Below, piece after piece: positions 26,630 through 34,635 of a stretch of 64,000 bases of DNA. The DNA is taken from NCBI GenBank assembly GCA_934454145.1, contig CAKSFT010000008.1:62001-126000 (forward strand), given 5' to 3'. Under the pieces are notes generated by a model, which was not told the DNA's origin, searched no databases, and saw only the letters and a program-made list of their open reading frames with translations. The stretch comes from an uncultured Clostridia bacterium (lineage in GTDB: Bacteria; Bacillota; Clostridia; UBA1381). Both the position numbers and the translations under genes were made by a program. The stretch's first letter is position 1; every line of letters begins with the position of its first letter.

Positions 26630-28040
26630 TCCTTCCACTTGAGCGCAATCAGACGATTTTCATGATGTCCTGTCGCGCCGAGTGATTTTCCGTATAAAAC
26701 GAATATGAGAGCTTAAATAAAGAGCAGGTGCTGTTATAATACCCAATGACTATAAACTAAAGGTCTGGAATTTTCCTGAGGTCTAAAACCCAATTTGAGC
26801 AAGTATCAAGCCACTCAAATATGCCTAAATGTTGCATACTTTTCCAATACTTTCAGTCCTCGATTTCAAGTGTCAAAATTCACAAATTTTGCAGGTTCAA
26901 CTCCACTTTTTCTTTGTAAGCTCAAGTTATTAAACTCTTATATAAAAATGAATTATGAACTAAACTTACACTAATCATAAATTGTCAAGACTTAATGCTA
27001 TATCTGATAAAAATATCTCTGTTTTATAATGCAAGCAGATAATGCAAATGAGTATGAATACCCAATCAGAAATTATAAATAACTCATCTTAAAAAGTCAT
27101 ATTTACAATGTTGCTTGTTCTTTTAGCAATGTTGCTCGCTCCCATGACAATGGTTACTTACTTATATCTGCAATGCCTCACACATTTATTTTTAATGCTC
27201 AAAGATAGGGAATATATGTTGTATTTTTATCTGATTTTATCAAGCATACCTCAATAGTTTTAAATAATTATCAAATAGAGATTTTTCATAAAGTGCAGCT
27301 AAAAAACACCTCTTTCTGCATATATTCAAATAAAAATAAAACTTAACGTCTGCAAAGACATAATTTATTCAATCACAATTTCTAAAGTATCAAAAATCAA
27401 TTACTATGCTGAAACAAATTAAAAATAGGCAAAATAAAAGAGAGGCTCTGCACAGTACGGTGAGAATTGTATACTGCACAGAACCTCTCCTCTATATTTA
27501 AAAAGGGTTGTCGGAGGGAACAACAATTTACGAACCATAGGCTACGCAGTCTGATTACCCTACAAGATTATCATAAACTGACATCTACAACTGCAACTTA
27601 TTTTTAATTAGGTCTCTCTTACAATTAAGTTGAAAGCGAAAAGTAAAAGAGGTTTGACAACCCTTCAAAACAACTTATTTTTATATGCTGATGCTATCCC
27701 ATAGGTGATGCGAAAACCTAATTATCTCAAATACTAAAATCCAATCCAAATCACATATTTCAATGCTTCAAAAACCTTGATATAGAGCCATCTGAAGGCA
27801 TTTTCATAAGCTCCAAAAACACCTCTGAAAAGGCTCTTTACTCCAAATTTTCAGGGGTTTCCGTGTACTGTTCAAGCATGAATTTGGAGTAATTCGTTCC
27901 GTTTTCACACCCCTCAAACGCAGGTGTGGCAAGGCTTTGCGGATTTGCCATTGGTGTGAACGCTCCAAATTTACCCCAAAATTGCTGTCTGTAAGCCTGA
28001 TTTTTGAGGTCTGACTCCAAATTTACTCCAACTCTTTTTA
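26630..28040. other. AT-rich gene-poor region
   Basis: About 1.4 kb with no convincing gene. Notable features are an imperfect hairpin around 27441-27490 (CTCTGCACAGTA / TACTGCACAGA), a long-range inverted pair AAGGGTTGTC (27503-27512) and GACAACCCTT (27655-27664), and several ACTCCAAATTT repeats on both strands between 27840 and 28030. A minus-strand ORF at 27838-28068 (WGKFGAFTPMANPQSLATPAF) overlaps these repeats and a terminator and is doubtful. Confidence 0.5.
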
Positions 28041-28044
28041 TCAG

Positions 28045-28078
28045 AAAAGAGGTTTGCAATGTATACAAACCTCTTTTT
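28045..28078 (-). terminator. Terminator of the rubrerythrin-rubredoxin operon
   Basis: AAAAGAGGTTTG pairs perfectly with CAAACCTCTTTT over a 9-base loop, immediately downstream of the rubredoxin stop on the minus strand. Confidence 0.85.
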
Positions 28079-28092
28079 AAGCAGTTATTTAA

Positions 28093-28248
28093 TTACTCTT
28101 CTTCAAAGGCATCTTTACCCAAACCACATGTTGGACAAACCCAATCCTCAGGTACATCATCCCACGAAGTGCCAGGTTTTATGCCGTTTTCAGGGTCTCC
28201 AACCTCAGGGTCATAAACATAACCACATGGACATACATACTTTTTCAT
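28093..28248 (-). CDS. Rubredoxin
   Basis: A 51-residue rubredoxin, a one-iron electron carrier. Both Cys pairs of the Fe(Cys)4 site are present: YVCPCGYVYDPEVGD near the N-terminus and WVCPTCGLGKDAFE near the C-terminus. The first pair is CPCG rather than the common CxxCG spacing with two intervening residues, so the ligand spacing (C6, C8) is shortened by one residue, which is unusual. It lies 14 bases after the reverse rubrerythrin gene and probably delivers electrons to it. A GGAGATG site precedes the ATG. A terminator follows. Confidence 0.93.
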   Translation of the reverse strand: MKKYVCPCGYVYDPEVGDPENGIKPGTSWDDVPEDWVCPTCGLGKDAFEEE

Positions 28249-28262
28249 AGCAACATCTCTCC

Positions 28263-28817
28263 TTAACCAAAATATCTCTTTAAAAGTCCCTCAAAGCCTT
28301 TTCCGTGTCGAGCCTCATCCTTTGCCATTTCATGAACGGTGTCATGGATAGCATCATATCCCAGTTCTTTTGCTCTTTTTGCCAGTTCAAGCTTTCCTGC
28401 CGTTGCGCCGCACTCGGCCTCAGAACGGAGCAGGAGATTTTTCTTCGTTGAAGGTGTGACAACTTCTCCCAAAAGTTCTGCAAATTTTGCTGCATGTTCG
28501 GCTTCTTCCAGAGCCGCTCTCATATAGAATTCACCGATTTCGGGATATCCTTCTCTGATTGCCTGGCGGCTCATTGCGATATACATGCCTACTTCTGTGC
28601 ACTCGCCCTCAAAGTTCGCCTTAAGACCGTCATAGACGTCTTTTTCAACCTGGTCTTTTGCACCGACACCGATTACATGTTCACATACAAAATTAAGCGC
28701 TGCGCTGTCATCCATAACTGTGAATTTTGTGCCGGGAACACCGCACTGCGGACATTTTTCGGGAGGGGCGTCACCCTCGTGGACATAACCGCATACAGGA
28801 CATACAAATTTTTTCAT
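28263..28817 (-). CDS. Reverse rubrerythrin (peroxide reductase)
   Basis: A 184-residue peroxidase that reduces hydrogen peroxide in anaerobes. A rubredoxin-type iron domain is at the N-terminus (KFVCPVCGYVHEG ... KCPQCGVPG) and a ferritin-like four-helix diiron domain follows, with FEGECTEVGMY, EEAEHAAKF and MAKDEARHGKGF supplying ligand motifs. This is the domain order of clostridial reverse rubrerythrins. ATG 28817 follows GGAGG. It lies between a Fur/PerR-type regulator and rubredoxin, a classic oxidative-stress operon. Its last 57 bases are duplicated at 25104-25160. Confidence 0.94.
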   Translation of the reverse strand: MKKFVCPVCGYVHEGDAPPEKCPQCGVPGTKFTVMDDSAALNFVCEHVIGVGAKDQVEKDVYDGLKANFEGECTEVGMYIAMSRQAIREGYPEIGEFYMRAALEEAEHAAKFAELLGEVVTPSTKKNLLLRSEAECGATAGKLELAKRAKELGYDAIHDTVHEMAKDEARHGKGFEGLLKRYFG

Positions 28818-28863
28818 AATAATTACCTCCGTTTTATAATGTTTTTTATTTATAAGGATTACC

Positions 28864-29247
28864 TTACATACAATTTTGACACAGACCATAGAAAAATAAT
28901 TCGTGGTCCTCAACTTTCAACATATCTTTTTCTATAACAAGGTCATTTATTTTGCATGCATCAGAAATTGATACGTCGATTATTGCCGTGCATTTCCGGC
29001 ATATAAAATGATAATGTTTTTTGGGGTTGCCGTCATAATGTTCTGCCTCTCCGTTACACTCAAGCCGAATAATTTCGCCGTTTTCCACAAGCTGATTAAG
29101 ATTGCGGTATACGGTTGCAAGGCTTATTTTCGGAAATTCTTTTCTTATTTCTTCATATAGACGGTCGGCAGTGGGGTGGGTGTTTACCCCGCGCAGAATT
29201 CTCAGCAATGCTTCGCGCTGCTTTGAATATTTCAATGGTTTTTCCAT
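28864..29247 (-). CDS. perR: Fur family regulator, probably PerR
   Basis: A 127-residue Fur-family metalloregulator with an N-terminal winged helix (YSKQREALLRILRG, ISLATVYRNLNQLVENGEI) and a C-terminal metal domain with HYHFICRKCTAIID and YGLCQNCM zinc cysteines. The direct linkage to rubrerythrin and rubredoxin suggests PerR, which senses peroxide through iron-catalysed histidine oxidation. A Fur-type box overlaps its promoter, implying autoregulation. Fur itself cannot be fully excluded from sequence. Confidence 0.85.
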   Translation of the reverse strand: MEKPLKYSKQREALLRILRGVNTHPTADRLYEEIRKEFPKISLATVYRNLNQLVENGEIIRLECNGEAEHYDGNPKKHYHFICRKCTAIIDVSISDACKINDLVIEKDMLKVEDHELFFYGLCQNCM

Positions 29248-29267
29248 GACAGTCTCCTTTTAAAAAC

Positions 29268-29286
29268 GATAACTATTATCATTATC
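29268..29286 (-). promoter_or_regulatory. Fur/PerR-type operator
   Basis: On the minus strand the site reads GATAATGATAATAGTTATC, differing at two of 19 positions from the classical Fur box. It lies 21 bases before the regulator start, suited to autorepression of the perR-rubrerythrin-rubredoxin operon. Confidence 0.8.
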
Positions 29287-29354
29287 AATTATAACATATT
29301 TTTTAAAATTGTCAAGGCTTTTTTAAAAATTTTTTTGAGAAAAGAAAAAAACTC

Positions 29355-29383
29355 TTGACAAATGCTTAAAAAGGTGTGATAAT
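29355..29383 (+). promoter_or_regulatory. Promoter of the thrS leader
   Basis: TTGACA (29355-29360), 17-base spacer, GATAAT (29378-29383), directly upstream of the T-box leader. Confidence 0.7.
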
Positions 29384-29389
29384 ATAGAA

Positions 29390-29649
29390 GAAAGACGATG
29401 AAGAAGACAGTAGCCGTCAGGGTAGCGCCAAGAGAGAAAATGTCGTGGCTGTAAGCATTTTTGCGTGAATGTCGGTGAATACCACTTTGGAGTTGCATGC
29501 TGAAAAGTAAGAGTAAGCATTGCCGTATATCTGTGCGTAAACAGAAAAAAGAGTGACGGTTATTTCCGTAATTAGGGTGGAACCGTGCAGAAATTGTATT
29601 TTGCACCCCTATTTTAAGAAGAGTATCTTAAAATAGGGGTGTTATTTTT
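29390..29649 (+). ncRNA. T-box riboswitch controlling thrS
   Basis: The transcript leader contains an AGTA element in stem I, a candidate threonine specifier ACC in GAATACCACTTTGG, and the T-box core AGGGTGGAACCGTGC at 29574-29588. It ends in a 16-bp-stem terminator (CACCCCTATTTTAAGA / TCTTAAAATAGGGGTG, 29604-29641) followed by TTATTTTTTT. Uncharged tRNA-Thr should stabilise the antiterminator and allow transcription of thrS. Confidence 0.92.
29604..29648 (+). terminator. Regulated terminator of the T-box
   Basis: Perfect 16-bp stem and U-rich tail, mutually exclusive with the antiterminator that uses the upstream T-box sequence. Confidence 0.9.
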
Positions 29650-29667
29650 TTGAAAGGATTTGATGAA

Positions 29668-31413
29668 ATGAATGAATTGCAGACATTAAGACATTCCGCG
29701 TCACATGTGATGGCGCAGGCGGTAAAAAGACTTTTCCCGGACGTAAAACTGGCGATAGGCCCTGCCATTGATGCCGGGTTTTACTATGATTTTGACACAG
29801 AGCACACATTTACACCGGAGGATTTGGAGGCTATCGAAAAGGAAATGAAAAAGATAGCTAAAGAAAACCTGAAAATTGAAAGGTTTGAACTGCCGCGTGA
29901 TGAAGCTTTGGAACTGATGAAAGACGAACCTTACAAGCAAGAACTTATACGCGACCTGCCGGAAGGGGAAACGATTTCTTTCTACAAGCAGGGCGAATTT
30001 ACCGATTTGTGTGCCGGACCTCATGTGAAATATACAAGCAAGGTCAAAGCATACAAACTTTTGAGTGCTACGGGTGCTTATTGGAGAGGAAACGAGAAAA
30101 ACAAGATGCTGCAAAGGATTTATGGTACGGCTTTTGAAACAAAAGATGAGCTTGAGGCATATCTTGTACAGCTTGAAGAGGCAAAAAAGCGCGACCACAA
30201 CAAACTGGGCAGAGAACTGGAACTGTTTACAACTTCCGAGTTGATAGGGCAGGGGCTGCCTATACTGCTGCCAAAGGGTGCGAGGGTTATCCAGCTTTTG
30301 CAGAGATTTGTCGAGGACGAAGAACAAAAGCGCGGCTGGCTTCTCACAAAGACACCGCTCATGGCAAAAAGCGACTTGTACAAGCTTTCGGGGCACTGGG
30401 ACCACTATCAAGACGGAATGTTTATTTTGGGCGACCCCGAGAAGGACAAGGAAGTGTTTGCATTGCGCCCGATGACTTGTCCGTTCCAGTATCAGGCATA
30501 TCTGAACCGCGGACGTTCATACAGGGATTTGCCTATGCGTCTGAACGAAACCTCCACTTTGTTCAGAAATGAAGCATCGGGAGAAATGCACGGCTTAATC
30601 AGGGTGCGTCAGTTTACGATATCCGAAGGACATCTTATGTGCCGCCCAGATCAACTTGAGGACGAATTTAAGGGCTGTCTGGAACTGGCAGTATTTATGT
30701 TGAAAACGCTGGGACTCCATGAAGATGTGACATACAGATTTTCGCAGTGGGACCCGGACGACAGAGAAAAGTATATCGGTACGCCGGAGCAATGGGACGA
30801 GGCGCAGGGAATAATGAAGAGAATCCTTGACCACCTTGAGATTCCGTATTCAATAGGCGTGGGAGAAGCGGCATTTTATGGTCCGAAGCTTGATATACAG
30901 ATGAAAAACGTGCACGGGAAAGAGGATACCCTGATTACCATTCAAATCGACCAGATGCTTGCGGAAAAGTTTGGAATGGAGTATGTGGATAAAGACGGAA
31001 CAAAGAAAAATCCGTATATAATCCACAGGACATCACTGGGCTGTTATGAAAGAACACTTGCAATTTTGATTGAAAAATACGCGGGTGCTTTCCCTGTTTG
31101 GCTTGCGCCTGTTCAGGTGAAACTTTTGCCGATTGCCGACAGGCATCTTGATTATATTTACGAGGTCAAGAAAAAGCTGGAAGAAAACGGCATCATCAGA
31201 GTGGAAGTGGACGACAGGTCGGAGAAAATCGGCTATAAAATCAGAGAAGCACAGCTTGAAAAAGTCCCGTACATGCTTGTTGTCGGTGACAAAGACGTCG
31301 AAAACGGTGTTGTGTCAGTCCGTGACAGGCGCGATGGCGACATCGGCAGCATGACGGTTGATGAATTTGTCGCAAAGATTACGGAAGAAGTTGACAAAAA
31401 AGTAATAAAGTAA
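29668..31413 (+). CDS. thrS: Threonyl-tRNA synthetase lacking the N-terminal TGS domain
   Basis: Class II aminoacyl-tRNA synthetase that charges tRNA-Thr. The 581-residue protein begins directly with the editing-domain region (LRHSASHVMAQAVKRLFP; HxxxH motif), followed by the catalytic core (MTCPFQYQAYLNRGRSYRDLPMR, zinc-site Cys; motif 2 around FRNEASGEMHGLIRVRQF) and the anticodon-binding domain (APVQVKLLPI). The approximately 60-residue N-terminal TGS domain of the longer enzymes is missing, which occurs in some clostridial forms. ATG 29668 is preferred over TTG 29650 because GAAAGG then has normal spacing. Confidence 0.96.
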   Translation: MNELQTLRHSASHVMAQAVKRLFPDVKLAIGPAIDAGFYYDFDTEHTFTPEDLEAIEKEMKKIAKENLKIERFELPRDEALELMKDEPYKQELIRDLPEGETISFYKQGEFTDLCAGPHVKYTSKVKAYKLLSATGAYWRGNEKNKMLQRIYGTAFETKDELEAYLVQLEEAKKRDHNKLGRELELFTTSELIGQGLPILLPKGARVIQLLQRFVEDEEQKRGWLLTKTPLMAKSDLYKLSGHWDHYQDGMFILGDPEKDKEVFALRPMTCPFQYQAYLNRGRSYRDLPMRLNETSTLFRNEASGEMHGLIRVRQFTISEGHLMCRPDQLEDEFKGCLELAVFMLKTLGLHEDVTYRFSQWDPDDREKYIGTPEQWDEAQGIMKRILDHLEIPYSIGVGEAAFYGPKLDIQMKNVHGKEDTLITIQIDQMLAEKFGMEYVDKDGTKKNPYIIHRTSLGCYERTLAILIEKYAGAFPVWLAPVQVKLLPIADRHLDYIYEVKKKLEENGIIRVEVDDRSEKIGYKIREAQLEKVPYMLVVGDKDVENGVVSVRDRRDGDIGSMTVDEFVAKITEEVDKKVIK

Positions 31414-31436
31414 GGACAGACGTAAAAAAATAAAGC

Positions 31437-31516
31437 CTTCCGGCAAACGCTTGCCGGCGTGTGCCGGAAGAAACAAAAATAAAGTCCTCCGAAACTTCGG
31501 GGGACTTTATTTGTTT
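31437..31516. terminator. Double hairpin between convergent thrS and nifU
   Basis: A first inverted repeat pairs CTTCCGGCA with TGCCGGAAG and can alternatively fold CCGGCAA/TTGCCGG. The second, AATAAAGTCCTCCGAA / TTCGGGGGACTTTATT, is a strong terminator that works in both directions because both flanks are A- or T-rich. Confidence 0.8.
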
Positions 31517-31560
31517 CAGAAAATATCCGACATAATCTCAATTGTCGGCTGACAGATTTT

Positions 31561-31998
31561 TTATTCTTCCTCCTTTTTGCTGTCGCACTTGCCGCAGCAG
31601 AAGTCGCATGCAGAAGAAGCGCCGAGGTTTACACCTGTCTTTTTCTGATAGTCATCAATTGCAGAATGGATTGCCTCTTCTGCCAGTACGGAACAGTGGA
31701 TTTTTTCGGGCGGAAGTCCGTCAAGAGCCTCCATTACTGCTTTGTTGGTCAGTTCAAGTGCTTCTTTGACAGATTTGCCTTTCACCATCTCTGTCGCCAT
31801 AGAGCTTGTCGCAATTGCGGCGCCGCAGCCGAATGTTTTGAATTTAACGTCTTTTATGACATCATCTTCTATGTCCATGTATATTTTCATGATGTCGCCG
31901 CATTTTGGGTTGCCTACAACGCCCACTGCATTTGCATCTTTTATCTCTCCGACATTTCTCGGGTTTTCAAAATGGTCCATTACTTTTTCGCTGTACAT
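31561..31998 (-). CDS. nifU: NifU/IscU-type iron-sulfur cluster scaffold
   Basis: A 145-residue scaffold on which iron-sulfur clusters are built with sulfur from the adjacent cysteine desulfurase. The three cluster-ligand cysteines are present: Cys33 in NPKCGD, Cys58 in FGCGAA and Cys102 in KIHCSV. The C-terminus carries an extra Cys-rich tail (SACDFCCGKCDSKKEEE) found in many clostridial members. The gene follows nifS closely on the same strand. No IscR-type regulator is adjacent. Confidence 0.95.
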   Translation of the reverse strand: MYSEKVMDHFENPRNVGEIKDANAVGVVGNPKCGDIMKIYMDIEDDVIKDVKFKTFGCGAAIATSSMATEMVKGKSVKEALELTNKAVMEALDGLPPEKIHCSVLAEEAIHSAIDDYQKKTGVNLGASSACDFCCGKCDSKKEEE

Positions 31999-32018
31999 AA
32001 TATCATTCCTTTCTTGTC

Positions 32019-33209
32019 TTATGCTTCGTCTTTGTGCAAAACTTCTTCATAAAGAGGTGACATATCGCGGAGCCTTTGTATAATGGGGGGGAGAACCTCC
32101 AAAACATAATCAACGTCTTCTTTTGTGGTGTCATCGCCGATGCTTAGTCTGAGTGAACCGTGCGCTATTTCGTGGGGCAGACCGATTGCCAAAAGCACAT
32201 GTGAAGGGTCAAGCGAACCGGAAGCACATGCACTTCCGCTTGATGCCGCGACACCCTTCATATCCAAAAGCATAAGGATTGACTCGCCTTCAATATATTG
32301 GAAGGAGAAGTTTACGTTGTTGCAGAGTCTATCACTGCCTTCGGGGCCGTTCAATCTGCAATACGGTATGCGTTCTCTTATCCCGGATATAAGCATGTCG
32401 CGGAGTTCTGTCATCTTTGCGGTGTTTTCGTCAAGCTCTTCGTTGGCAATTTCAATTGCCTTTGCAAGCCCTGCCATGCCGGCGACATTTTCTGTTGCCG
32501 CGCGCTTGCCGCGTTCTTGTCCTCCGCCGTGAATCAGGTTGGATATTCTGATTCCCTTTCTGATATACAATGCACCCATGCCTTTGGGACCGTGGAATTT
32601 GTGCCCCGAAAGTGAGAGCAAGTCCACGCCCAGGTCGTCTACATTTATCTTCATATGCCCGATTGCCTGCACGGCATCGGTGTGGAAAATGATTTTGTGC
32701 GCTTTTGCAATTTTGCTTATCTCTGCAATCGGCTGAATTGTGCCTATTTCATTGTTCGCAGTCATAATGGAAATAAGTATTGTTTTGTCTGTGATTGCTT
32801 TTTCGACATCTTCAGGGTTGACCCTGCCGTATTCGTCAACCGGGAGGTAAGTCACTTCATAACCGTGCTTTTCCAAAAACTCACATGTGTTTAAAACAGC
32901 GTGATGCTCTATAGAACTTGTTATGATATGATTTCCCTTGCGGCGGTATGCGTCGGCGATGCCTTTGATTGCCCAGTTGTCGGCTTCACAGCCCGAGGCG
33001 GTGAAGTATAACTCGTTTGTGTTTGCACCGATTGCTTTTGCCACTGTTTCGCGGAATTTGAGCACAGCGCTTTCGGCGTCACGCCCGACCTGATAAAACT
33101 TAGACGAAGCATTGCCGAAATATGTTGTGTAATAGGGGAGCATAGCCTCTAAAACTTCTTTTTTCATATATGTTGTGGCGTTGTTGTCCATATAAACTGA
33201 TTTTTTCAT
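32019..33209 (-). CDS. nifS: Cysteine desulfurase NifS/IscS family
   Basis: A 396-residue pyridoxal-phosphate enzyme that removes sulfur from cysteine as a protein persulfide for iron-sulfur cluster assembly. It opens VYMDNNATT, has the PLP-binding Lys204 in SGHKFHGPKG and the catalytic Cys328 in SSGSACASG, ending in the family's LRLSIG region. I chose ATG 33209 with GGGAGA upstream, rather than the 18-residue extension, because homologues begin near MxxVYxDNNATT. It is followed 20 bases later by nifU. Confidence 0.95.
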   Translation of the reverse strand: MKKSVYMDNNATTYMKKEVLEAMLPYYTTYFGNASSKFYQVGRDAESAVLKFRETVAKAIGANTNELYFTASGCEADNWAIKGIADAYRRKGNHIITSSIEHHAVLNTCEFLEKHGYEVTYLPVDEYGRVNPEDVEKAITDKTILISIMTANNEIGTIQPIAEISKIAKAHKIIFHTDAVQAIGHMKINVDDLGVDLLSLSGHKFHGPKGMGALYIRKGIRISNLIHGGGQERGKRAATENVAGMAGLAKAIEIANEELDENTAKMTELRDMLISGIRERIPYCRLNGPEGSDRLCNNVNFSFQYIEGESILMLLDMKGVAASSGSACASGSLDPSHVLLAIGLPHEIAHGSLRLSIGDDTTKEDVDYVLEVLPPIIQRLRDMSPLYEEVLHKDEA

Positions 33210-33331
33210 GTACACATCTCCCATTCTTGTGCCTTTTTGAGTATCATTTGAATACTCATTCATATTTTACAACGATATGATAATTTTGTCAATAAAATAA
33301 TTTAATAATTGTATTTTTGCATAAAAACATC

Positions 33332-33360
33332 TGTACAAAAGAATTGTTTTAGTGTATAAT
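33332..33360 (+). promoter_or_regulatory. Promoter of tmcAL
   Basis: TGTACA (33332-33337), 17-base spacer, TATAAT (33355-33360). The -35 is weak. Confidence 0.45.
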
Positions 33361-33388
33361 ATCAGTATTGGCAAAAGGAGGCTCTTTT

Positions 33389-34531
33389 ATGAAAATTGCG
33401 GCAATAATAGCTGAATATAATCCGTTTCATTACGGTCATGAATATCAGATTGAATGTCTGAGAAAAAAGTATGACGGCATTGTTGCCATTATGAGCGGAA
33501 ATTTTGTCCAGCGCGGCGGTTTTGCCGTGCGTGACAAGTGGACAAGGGCAAAAACCGCACTTTTAGGCGGTGTGGATTTGGTGATAGAACTGCCTGTGGA
33601 ATATGCCGTAAACACCGCAGAACGCTTTGCCGCGGGAGGAGTGGCTGTGGCTGACGGCATGGGGGTGGTCAACGCTTTGTGCTTTGGCTCGGAAGAAGGG
33701 GATATACAGGAATTCCACGCCGCGGCACAAATCATGAATGATGAGCCGCCGCATGTTTCCGAAAAGATTGCACAAGGGCTGAAACGGGGGTTGAGTTATC
33801 CTGCCGCGAGGTGTGCGGCTTATGAAGGCACGGTGAAAAAAGAACTTCTGCAAAAGCCCAACAATATCCTGGGGCTGGAATATGTCAGGGCACTGCAAAA
33901 GCTCGGCTCGGGAATCGTGCCCGAAACCATAAAGAGAATCGGCGCGGAATATAATGACACTGAGCACTGCGGAAAGTTCAGCAGTGCGGCGGCGATACGC
34001 CGGCTTATGGGGGAGGGCGCGGATTTTGAAAAGAATGTGCCGCGACATGTGCATGAAATATTGATGAAAAGCACAGGATTTGAAGACGAAAAGCTTACAA
34101 ATCTTTTGAAATATGCGGTTTTGTCGGGCGGAAAAGAATATGTTGCACAGATAAATGACGTGGGCGAGGGACTGGAAAACAAAATTGTGAAGGCTGTACG
34201 GAGTGAAAGGACTTTTGATGACATCGCCGGGAGCATAAAAAGCAAGCGTTATACGATGAGCCGAATAAGACGGATTTTGTTTTCCGTCATACTCGACATA
34301 GAAAAAGAATACCGTGCGCCGGAATATATAAGGGTTTTGGGCATGAACGGCACGGGGAAAGAGATTCTGAAACAGATGAAGAACGAGGCAAAGCTCCCCG
34401 TTGTTGTCAAGGCGGCTGATTTTTCCTCTCCGCTTTTTGAAAAGGATATTTTTGCAACGGACACGGCATATATTTGTTCCCAAAATCCCGTCTGCGGCAT
34501 GGACTATGTGACATCTCCCGTGATAATCTGA
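33389..34531 (+). CDS. tmcAL: tRNA(Met) cytidine acetate ligase
   Basis: A 380-residue cytoplasmic enzyme of the TmcAL (former DUF795) family, which uses acetate and ATP to make N4-acetylcytidine at the wobble position of elongator tRNA-Met. The nucleotidyltransferase signature is at the N-terminus: MKIAAIIAEYNPFHYGHEYQ (HIGH-like HYGH), followed by IMSGNFVQRG and RDKWTRAKTAL. ATG 33389 is preceded by AAAGGAGG with normal spacing; the TTG 21 bases earlier lies upstream of that site. Confidence 0.95.
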   Translation: MKIAAIIAEYNPFHYGHEYQIECLRKKYDGIVAIMSGNFVQRGGFAVRDKWTRAKTALLGGVDLVIELPVEYAVNTAERFAAGGVAVADGMGVVNALCFGSEEGDIQEFHAAAQIMNDEPPHVSEKIAQGLKRGLSYPAARCAAYEGTVKKELLQKPNNILGLEYVRALQKLGSGIVPETIKRIGAEYNDTEHCGKFSSAAAIRRLMGEGADFEKNVPRHVHEILMKSTGFEDEKLTNLLKYAVLSGGKEYVAQINDVGEGLENKIVKAVRSERTFDDIAGSIKSKRYTMSRIRRILFSVILDIEKEYRAPEYIRVLGMNGTGKEILKQMKNEAKLPVVVKAADFSSPLFEKDIFATDTAYICSQNPVCGMDYVTSPVII

Positions 34532-34635
34532 AAAAGTATGCACAATTTTGCAGATTTTTATGCAGAAAAATTAAGGAAAATCCGAAATATATATGATAAA
34601 ATAAAACAAAATATATTTTTTGGGAGGACAAAAAA

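Noticed and set aside
27838..28068. Minus-strand ORF of 76 codons (WGKFGAFTPMANPQSLATPAF)
   Set aside because: It overlaps the rubredoxin terminator and repeated ACTCCAAATTT motifs, has no clear ribosome binding site, and I know of no family with confidence. It may be a non-coding repeat that happens to stay open.
29650..29667. TTG start for thrS
   Set aside because: The GAAAGG site would lie within the coding sequence; ATG 29668 has normal spacing.
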